Part shown: one piece after another, positions 39,666-50,200 of the stretch | Numbering within the stretch: position 1 is the stretch's first letter | Layout: each line of letters starts with the position of its first letter | Source: Mercenaria mercenaria | Lineage: Eukaryota; Mollusca; Bivalvia; Venerida; Veneridae | Assembly (NCBI RefSeq): GCF_021730395.1 | Contig: NC_069375.1 | Location: forward strand, 64,693,501-64,757,500 | DNA: 64,000 nt | Direction of reading: 5' to 3' | The notes under the pieces: generated by a model | Seen by the model: only the letters and a program-made list of their open reading frames with translations | Told to the model about the DNA's origin: nothing | Database searches by the model: none | Program-made: the position numbers and the translations under genes

Positions 39666-42600
39666 TTTATTTACCTTAGTGTTTTTCATAAGTTTCGGTA
39701 GCGCAGTAAGTCGCACGTCAGTCTTAGCACATAGTAGTTCTGCAACCTTCTAATGGCTCTGGGACGGCTTCAGGTGAACTTTTCATTAGGACTTTGTATG
39801 TTTACACCTGAAGACCTTAAAAGGCTCACACTGCTTTTGTATAGAATATGATGCATACTTTTGATATGCAAACAAGGAAATGGCCCACAGTTAATATATG
39901 TTTATTTTTTAACAGAGTTACCGATTTAATTATCTTACCAATACATTCAGGCAATTACATCAGCTCAAAGGTATACTTATGTCACTTTAATAGATGTAAC
40001 TTATAAACTATTTTTGTTACATTTGATTTAAATATTGTCTGGCATCATAACTATGGGATTTCTATATTTTAGTAATAGCTTTTACACATTCATGATATCG
40101 GACCATAAAAATAACCTTTCAAACAACTAAATTACGACTCGTTATAAAACCAAGGCCAAGTATATCTTACTTGCAGAATGGCAAACGGACAATCAATCAA
40201 TTTTGAATAGATCATTACATTATGTCAACATTTTTACTGAAGTATTTAGACAATGTGAAACATTGATTAGCACACACCAGAGTGCTCGACATGATGCTAT
40301 TGGTACTCGATCAACATTATATTTTCTCCTTAACTTACTATTTAGGCCATTTTATTCCATTTGTCATCAGTTCCTTTTCTGCTGCGCAAAGTACTAGTAA
40401 TTTTTGTAGTAATTATTCTCTTCTCCGGTAATGTTTGATTGAAAGGAAAATTTAAATCTGTCGCCAACATATTCAGCGAAAGACCTAGAAGTCAAGTAAT
40501 GAAACATATATTAGTCGACCTCTGGCTGAGCTGCTGAGACATTTATAAATATTTATATAATATGATTTTTTTTGATGAGGAAAAGGATTTTGACATATTT
40601 ATAATCTTTCATATGAGTAATTAATGAGATTATGCTATGGCACGTTAAAAAATGTTAAAACCTTAATATTTACATATCTGCTCCTAGGAATATGTAACAG
40701 AGCGTATTCAAATCAGCTGCATGACTTGTTTTATGAATTATTTATGTGAAACATCAAAAAACGTTAATCAATTTTTAATATTTCATATTTGTACCGTGAA
40801 AATTGCGCAATGTGCTATTACACAGATCAACATTGTCCACGATTTGCATTTTCATGTGAATGGTGAAAGTACTAGTTGCCACTTTAAAGTCATGGATTAA
40901 TTTTGTATTATAGAGCGCAGCGTAATCGCCCTAAGTCTTAAATATCGCGTACATAATACAATACAGTGTGCAAGTGTTTAATAAATTAAAGCGGTTTCGA
41001 ATTACCTGTCTCAGGTGTGACGGTGATCACAGCTGCCTCGGTAGCGCAGTAGGTAGCGCGTCAGTCTCATAATCACCAAGACCACAGAGTCATCTGAAGG
41101 TCGTGAGTTCGATCCTCACCCGGGGCACATACTTTTTACTATCAATCAACAATTAAGACGTTATTTCTTTAATATTTATTTACGTATCATATCAAATGAA
41201 ATCGAAAATGCTGACAATATTAAACATAGACATTAGACTCAATACTTCAGTTACAGCACCATGCGGTCATTAAATGGTACTGGAAGCCTAGTGTCTCACC
41301 CGGATACCAATACACCTGTGGATAGAACCACTATCTTCTATAGGTTGACTCAATGTTATATTTCTATTAGTTTATTTCATTTCCACTAGGGTATCAATGC
41401 CACCTTTAATATCCACTCTGCGCATCTTGTCATACGAAACACGTCCTTTCCTTAATTTTAAAAATTTTGTATTAATTACACTTACGTACGCATCTCTGAG
41501 GGTTTCAGTACTGCTCTTGTTGTCATTCGGTATAGTGCATAAGACAATGATACATGTATGTAATTTCAAAATATATGTAATATTGTCTTATGCACTATAC
41601 CGAACGTCTGACTTCATTCTTTAACCTTTTGCTAAATGGAAATTTATTATGAGAGTACATCTCAACTTTACTGATGTAGATTTCAGTCCGTTTGATTTCT
41701 TTCGTTTTTTTTTTTGTTTACCGTCACAGCGACACAATTTTAGGTCATACGGCGACGTTCCAGCTTTTAAGGAGGAGGAAGACCCCAGATGCCCCTCCAT
41801 GCATTATTTCATCACAGGCGGGTACCTGGGTACCACCGACCTTCCGAAAACGAGCTGGATGGCTTCCTCACATGAAGAATTCAACGCACCGAGTGAGGCT
41901 CGCACTTGGTGCGTTTGAGTTTACATAATCTATAAGGCACCAACTTCAACCTGCGTATTTAATCTAAGATCTCTAATAATGCATTCTAGAGATACGTTGT
42001 CCTTCATTATATACAACGTTAAATTAAGTGCTGTTGCCGACAAGGCATCTTAAGATGCGTCCGTTGATCACTCATGTAAATTTGTCAACTTGATAGTATG
42101 TTTTTCCTTGAGTAAGTGTGCAGCACTCCATTTCTGGAGCATACGAACGTCAAAATTAGAAGCAAAACAGTCCTTGTACAAGCTCAATTATTTTGTTACA
42201 TAATTTAAAAAGTCCCCGAATCAACTCACTTAACTACGGTGGTACAGAGGTGACATCCGCAACACTTTATTTATATTGTGGCCACGATTTACTAAGTTGA
42301 GGCCACGATTTACTAAGTTGTGGCCACAATTTAATAAGTTGTGGCCATAATTTACTAACTTGTGGCCACAAGTTACTAAGTTGTGGCCACAACTTAGTAA
42401 ATCGTGGCCACAATTTAGTAACTTGTGGCCACAAGTTAGTAAATTATGGCCACAACTTATTAAATTGTGGCCACAACTTATTAAATTGTGGCCCCAACTT
42501 AGTAAATCGTGACCTCAACTTAGTAAATCGTGGCCACCATTTAGTAAATAGTGGCCACAACTTAGTAAATTGTGGCCACAATTTGATAAGTTGTGGCCAC

Positions 42601-45600
42601 AATATAATAACTCGTGACCACGACTTATATCAGCCAATCGAAACTATAAATAGATGGATAGACGGACGGACAGATGAATAGATTGGACGGTACCTACCTA
42701 CTTATTTATTTATCAGCACTTCCGGTCGTCTATCTATCTTCCATTCCTGTCTTACCCTTTGCAGTGACGTAGACATTTTTATGCGTCCATTTCGTATGGT
42801 TGATGAATTCTGCCATTTTGCGTTATCTCCCTGTGACCCTTTCGAGCGAAAACACGAGATTTTACGAGTTAAAATGCGGGGACGCAGGCTGAAAACTCTC
42901 TATTGAGTGGAGAAGCGGAGCGAAAACACTATAATTACCGGGTTCACGGGGTGAGAATTAGTAGCTGGTATGTCAGGGGTGGGGAGCGAAAACACGATAA
43001 TTAGCGCTGCTTAAACGTAGTATTTTCGAACCGCGCCCCGACATCCAGTTACCAAATTTCACCCCGCGATCTTGTTAATCATCATGTTTCCGCTCCTTGT
43101 CCCCACTAAATAGCGAGTTATCACCCCGAACACCTACCATTTTAACTTGTAAATTTCACGTGATTTCGCTGGGCGCGCTCACCAGGCGAAAACTCGTTGT
43201 TAAACGTCAAAGCAGTGCTAATTATCGTATTTTTGCACAGCGCCCCAGACATACCAGTTACTAAATCGCCCTTGCGGGGTTTCGGCCTGCGTTCTCGACA
43301 TTTTAACTTGCTAATTTTCGTGTTTTCGCTCGACGGGCCGCGGGCTGAAAATATAATTTAATTGGGCTAAAACGCGAATTGGCAGAATTTAGCATCCTTA
43401 CAAATTGGACGTGCATAGAAGTGTCTACGTCCCTGCAACGGGTTAGACAGGAATGAAAGATAGATAGACGCACAGAAAGACAAATAAATAGGTAGATAGG
43501 TAGGTACCATCCAATCCATCCGTCCGTCAATCCATCCGTCCATCGGTCCGTCCCTCCGTCGATCCATCCATCTATCTATCTTTTATTCCTGTTTAACATT
43601 TGCTGGTACGTAGACACTTTTGTGCGCTCCTATTTTGCACTCCTATACAGCAGCGAAGAAAAAAGCAGTCGTTTCGATTGGCTAATTCTGTCATTTCGCG
43701 TTTTAGCCCTATTAAATTATATTTTCGTCTCGCGGCCCCGTCGAGAAAACACACGAGAATTAACAAGTTCAAATGTCGAGAAAGCAGGCCGAAACCCCGC
43801 CAGGGAGATTTAGTAACTGAAGTGTCTGGGGCGCGGGGCGAAAACACGATAATTAGCGCTGCTTAAACGTTTAATAGCGAGTATTCGCCTGGTGAGCCCG
43901 CCGAGCTAAAACACGTGAAATTTACCACTTATAATGGCAGGGGTTAGGGGCGATAACTCGCTATTTAGCGGGGTTGAGGAGCGAAAACATGATAATAAGC
44001 AAGATCGCGGAGTGAGATTTAGTAAGTGGAATGTCGGGGCGCGGTTCGAGAACACTACGTTTTAAGCAGCGCTAATTATCGTGTTTTCGCTACCCGCTCC
44101 CGACAAACCAGTTACTAATTCTCGCCCCGCGACTCTGGTAATTATCGTGTTTTCGCTCCGCGTCCCTGCAAAAATAGAGAGTTTTACCTGCTTCTTCGCA
44201 TTTTAACTTGTTAAATTTCCTGTTTTCGCTCGACGCAAAATGGCAGAATTCAGCAACCATACGAAATGGACGCACAAAATGTCTGCGCTAGAGAGGTGAG
44301 ACAGGAATGGAAGATAAATAGATAGACGGACGGAAGTACAGACAAATAAATAAGTAGGTAGGTACGTAGGTACCATCCAATCTATTCTTCCGTCCGTCCG
44401 TCTATCCATCTATCTATAGTTTCGATTGGCTGATATAAGTCGTGGTCACGAGTTATTATATTGTGGCCACAACTTATCAAATTCTGGCCACGAGTTACTA
44501 AGTTGTCGCCACAATTTACTAAGTTGTGGCCTAAATTGTGGCCACAATTTACTAAGTTGTGGCCACAATTTAAATACAGTGTTGCGGATGTCACCTCTGT
44601 GCCACCGTACTTAACTGTGTTGTAAGTGTTATTTCTAAAATATCTGCAGTGGTCTCGAGAGCTCATGATTTATTCGCGTTATGAGAACATTTTGTACTTG
44701 CAAAATAAATTTTATTGATTACGTAAAAACTATGAAGTATGACGACCCAGTTTACTGTACTTGAACCAAGCACATACTGAGATGTGTTGTACTTTAATAA
44801 CCACAAAAGCCTCTTATATGATAAAGTTAATTTAATGTGTAAATAAACAGAAAATAAAATTATTTATTAGTTGTTGACAAACTGATAAATAATCTCCTAT
44901 CGCCTTTCTTTCCACGACTTGTATATACATTTTCAAGAAGAAAATAAATTTGTCCTTAATTGTACATAAATTTGTGTTTAATTTTGTTTTTATGATTTAA
45001 TTGTTTTACAATGTTCTTGTGGATCAATTTCCATATTCCACTCCATATCTATATATCGATAAAGTGTTTAGTTCGGTTGTCATAAATTTCGAAAACATCA
45101 TTTTAAGGACACTTTATTCGTAAAAGACCAATTTTACAATTTTCTCAAAACTCTAGTGACATTTTATTTCATACAAACGCAGTTCCACCGTGGAGAACGT
45201 GCATTGAAAGTTGTCTCGGTGGTTAAAGGAACAGCAGTGTGTTTACGATTGCATGAAAGGATCACATCATTTTAAAGCCAAGTGCATGTAAAGTTGGCAG
45301 ACTCTAGAATACAAAAACTCCTAGCATATCTTGAACGTAAATATATTTCCTACACCATATATTTGCTTATTTGTTCAAACTGTGAACACTAACTGCATTT
45401 TAAGACAGCTATCAGTCTGAATACGAAAACTCCTAGCATATCTTGAAAGTAAATATATTTCCTACACCATATACTTGCTTATTTGTTCAAATAGTGAACA
45501 TTAACTGCATTTTAAGACAACATATCATCTACAGCTATCAGTCTGAATACGAAAACTCCTAGCATATCTTGAAAGTAAATATATTTCCTACACCATATAC

Positions 45601-47057
45601 TTGCTTATTTGTTCAAATTGTGAACATTAACTGCATTTTAAGACAACATATCATCTGCAGCTATCAATATTACAACGATAAGAAAATGAGTCCAGATTTA
45701 CAAATTTACTTAAGACAAGAGACTACATTTGCAATAAACGATTATAACCAATTTCAGACTGGCAGACAGGCGGAGTGACAGGATGAAGCGTATATTTCCA
45801 AGTGTAGATACAGACCTCTGAATAATATTTCATCCTTTGAGTTGTAAGTCGTGATAAAAAGTTATTTGCTTGATACCTACTGCATCAATATAGTTTTATC
45901 TCTAGAACGTTTATTGCTTATAAAAACTAGCTAGCTTGTCCTCCAGTATTCACTTCATCATTTACATAAATTGTAAGTAAAGGGTTAAGGGGTTTAAAAG
46001 GGTTTAGTTATGTACTTATTTTCCTAAGTTTCATTGTATTCACATTTTGTGAGTCTTACTGGATATTTAAAACAAATTTGTATAAACTAAAATCCAAAGT
46101 GTAACTAAAGAGTCTTTAGATATTCCATAAAAGGCACTGGCGAACGTGTTAGTGCTTTAAATGTTTATGATTTAGAGGGCTTTAACTTTCGACACGATTA
46201 ATGACAGATTTACTTATGTATCATGTCAGTATGTTTATTCGAACACTGCTATAAGATAGAAGAAACTAAAGCCTAGAGAATGCCCTAACATCAAAAACAA
46301 TGAAATATAAACTCGCACGGTAATGAATAGAACAAATTGCTAAAGAAGGATAATTTGGGGAAAACGGAAACAAACAAAAAAGGACGAGGGGTGGGGATGA
46401 TTTTAATCAGACTGGACCAATGACACGGTGTAAACCTGATTACGGTATTCTTAGGTAAATCTGAAAGAACAACACCCTTACATTCAATCTTTTACCGATT
46501 TTCGATCTCGTTTACTGATTATATATTAAAAAAAAAAACAACCCAACTCCGCACAAATAACTTTTATAAAATACTTTCTGATGCCAATAACCTGCGACAA
46601 ATGGGGTTAGACAAACACAAGTGTGGTGGAGGTTTGCAGACATTTTTCAATTGTTGCTGAATCCCCCCTACTGAAAAAAAATCTTCATATCAATTTAACT
46701 GGCCAATGTTTGTTGTAATATTAAACTTTCATGTGAACATCGTTTATTCCGTGGCACGTTTAGTTAATCAGTTATAACAAATTCCTTAATATTTACATAT
46801 CGTCTCCTAGGAATATGTAACAGAGCATATTCAAATCAACAGCATAACATGTTTAATGAATTATTCATGTAAAATGTCGACGTATGTTAAATACAATATA
46901 ACACGTTTCATTATGTAAATCGTCAACATTGCGTACATATTGTAACTTGTTTTAACATGATGAATAAGAATTGATGTATCTGGTCCAGCCTGCATCTTTA
47001 AACTGAATTGGCTGAATGACATTTCGTACCACCTGTGTGGGTGTAACAGGGGTTAGG

Positions 47058-47096
<39 letters not shown>

Positions 47097-47208
47097 CATA
47101 TTTGTTCTCTTTGCCCACCTTTCTGTTGGTGTAGCGATTAAGATAGTATAATACGTGCAGAATCAATCAATCAATAAATCAGTCAGTCAGTCAGTCAGTC
47201 AATAGATT

Positions 47209-47254
<46 letters not shown>

Positions 47255-50200
47255 GTGTCTTTAAATGCATCGGTGCAACAGTAGGTCGCGCGTCAGTTTT
47301 ATCACTGGAAACAACAGTCTAGTGATTAGAAGGTCATGGGTTCAATTTTCACCTGGGATATAACTTTTTATCTGGAACTGCTTCATAGATCAATATATCA
47401 ATTCCATATTGTCGGTTCGATTGGCGTTTCATTGATGGTTGTCATATTGTCGAGCTCGGAGTAGTACCGCCCTTAAAATATTGTTCAGGCTTTAATGAAC
47501 AGTTTGGTTGGTGACAGAACTAATCATAAGTCAGAAGTTGTGCAACATTCTAATGGCTGTGGGAAGTCTTCAGTAAACTTCTCTTTAGGACTATCTATGT
47601 GTACAAATGAAGAGCTCAAAATTTTGAGGGCTCACACTCCTTTTGTATAGAATTGTACGCAGTTGAAATGCAAAAAAACCCCAAAAAAACACTGTATTAG
47701 TTTCTGTTTATCTCTTTGCAGGATATTGGAGTCGATTTTAATACTTTTCCAGTACATGCAGCACCGACAGCTATTTCAGTTTAAATATATATTATCATAG
47801 ATATTGACAGATATAGATTGATACATATTAATAAAATAAAGATATTAATACATATAGTTCACAAATTTCATTGTTATCTTTGAAAAAAAAATTTTTGGCA
47901 GTATAATTATGGAATTTCTGTGTTTCGGTTATAGCTTTTACACGTTGGACCATGAAATCGAACTCCGAATGGCAGTTTTAAACGACCAAATTATCACTCG
48001 TAATAAAACCAAGGCCCAGTTTTATCTCTCTTGTAGACTGGCAAACGACAAAGCGATCAATTTTAAATAGATAATTACGTTATGTCAACATTTTCATTGA
48101 ATCATTTAGACAATGTGAAACATTGATTAGCCAACATCAGAGTACTTGACATAGTCTTCCTATTGTATCTATTTGTACTCGACCAAAACTATATTTCCTC
48201 TTTAACATACTATCTAGGTCATCTTACTGCAATTGTCATCAGTTTTTATCTGCTACAAAATTTTTTTTGAAGTCATTTTCGCTTCTCCTTTTATTTCGAT
48301 TGAAAAAATGTTTAAATCTATCAAAAACACATTGAACAAAAATCTAGAAGTCACAATAAACCCTTTTTTGGTTCAGTCCTGGCTAAAGTCGAGACTTTCT
48401 TTTGACGTGCGAATAATACGTATAGCTTTATCCCTCAGACTATATATTCTGCCATCTTTTTTTAATGCTTTTAAAAAGGGGCCAACCCCCCGGCCCCAAA
48501 AACGACAACGTAGCTGCGCTTGTCGGGGCTATTAAGCCCACCGTACGACAAATAAGTATTTTCGACTGTTTGGGGATGCCAAGTAAATTTATCTGTTAGC
48601 ATTCGGGGGCGGCAACCCCCTTCCCTTGATTCAACCAAACACTGTCAAATTTGAAAATAAAAACCAGAATGAGATGGCAGAAATCACATCATGTAATGTC
48701 TCAACTCTGCAAGGATTGAAACGTAACATTACTTCTTCACGCTGCCTCCTCGAAACCCCATGTGACCTGTCTGCTTTCGAACCGGGGTCACTTTATGTTT
48801 TTTCCAAAGGGACGGCAATCAAATGTTTAAAGAACTTGTTACCAAACTCTTTCTGTTTTATTTTTGTGTTAAGTTTTTTTTTTCTTTTTGTAATTATTGT
48901 TTTGAAAAAAAAAGTAGATTAAAACAAAATCCAAGCCTACGGATTTAAATAGCTGCAACACATTACTTTACAATATTAAGTACATTGTAGAGTATAAAAT
49001 AGTGTAAACAAATAAAATAGAATTTTATGGCCCTTTTTTACAGTAAGAATTTTAATAAAACGTTTTTTGGAAGTACTTTCATTTTACCCAATTGTTTTTC
49101 AAATTTCTATAAATTGTAAAAATTTTTTCTAAATAAACTAATAGAATTTTGCGCCAAATTGTGATAAACTTCTTTACAAAATAAAAATTTAAATGAATTA
49201 AAAAGGCAATTTTTATTACAGTTGTAACAAAAGACTTATCTCAAATGCTCAAATAAAAAGAGTTTCCTGATTCAATACAAAACAATGGGTTTTTATCAGC
49301 GGTTTTAATAAATTAAAGGGTTTCATTTACCTGCCGGTTGACAGGTTTATAGGTGCCTGGGACCATAGGAGCGCCATCTCATAATCACAAACCACGAGCA
49401 TCGAAGGTCGTGAGTTCGATCCTCACCCCCGGGGGACATCTTTTTTAAACGGGTTTTTCAAATAAGTGGTTAATAACGGGTAATTTTGCCTTTTTTCCCT
49501 AAGGTTTAACCCTTTTCATAATGCCCCAGGCCCTTAAGAAACAGTTTGCCATTAGGCTAAAGGGGACAACCAGCCCTTTTTTGACTTTTTTGGAGCTTCG
49601 TGATTATTTCCGAAATAATTAAGATGTATTTTCTTAATAGAGTTCCTTACTAAAACACATTACGTTCAAAAATTTACAAAAGCAAGTTCGTGATGATGAG
49701 AAAGTTTTCATGAGTTATGACACCTCGTTGCAGTTTTTTGCTTAAATAAATAATTTGTGTTTGGGTCAAAACAAATTAAAAAAAATGGGGGTTTATATTG
49801 CTAAGATCATACCTGTAGTTGACTCATCACTATTAAAAAATATGACTACAAATTTTATCTAAAGAAATGAAAAAAAAAAGAGAAGCAAAAACGAGCTCTT
49901 GTCCTGAAGCGGCCCACTTATGATATGACACACACACAAAGTCCTTGAACCGATGACTTTGCTTTAAAATTTTATGCTTTGGTCTTTTCGTTATATTTTA
50001 TTGCTGGAATATTTGCACTGGACTTCAGAGCTCATGATTTCTCCGTATTTATGCCGATGTTTATAGATTTACTAAAAAATGTGAAATATGAAGCCACCAA
50101 TTATGGTACTTGAGCAAATCATATACAGAGATGTCTTGTACTTTAATAACTACAAAATTCTCTTAATAGATAAAAGTTAATTTGTTGTGTAAATAAACAG

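Larger units (their letters stand above)
42235..44609. mobile_element. Large foldback element, 2.4 kb nested palindrome
   Basis: Tips read TACGGTGGTACAGAGGTGAC at 42235 and the inverse ending at 44609, with CTTAAC on both flanks (6-bp target duplication). The layers inward are mirrored: TTGTGGCCAC-type tandem arrays (42280-42625, 44440-44570), a GATAGACGGACGG stretch, a TCTTCCATTCCTGTCT block, GAATTCTGCCATTTTGCG, and then repeated GAGCGAAAACACGA units around a centre near 43500. No coding capacity is recognised. Confidence 0.88.

Noticed and set aside
43303-44666. Several open frames of 60-94 codons in the large foldback
   Set aside because: They arise from palindromic tandem repeats and appear on both strands; no coding signature.
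48233-48922. Two open frames of about 100 codons
   Set aside because: They lie in degraded repeat modules with homopolymer irregularities and resemble no family.
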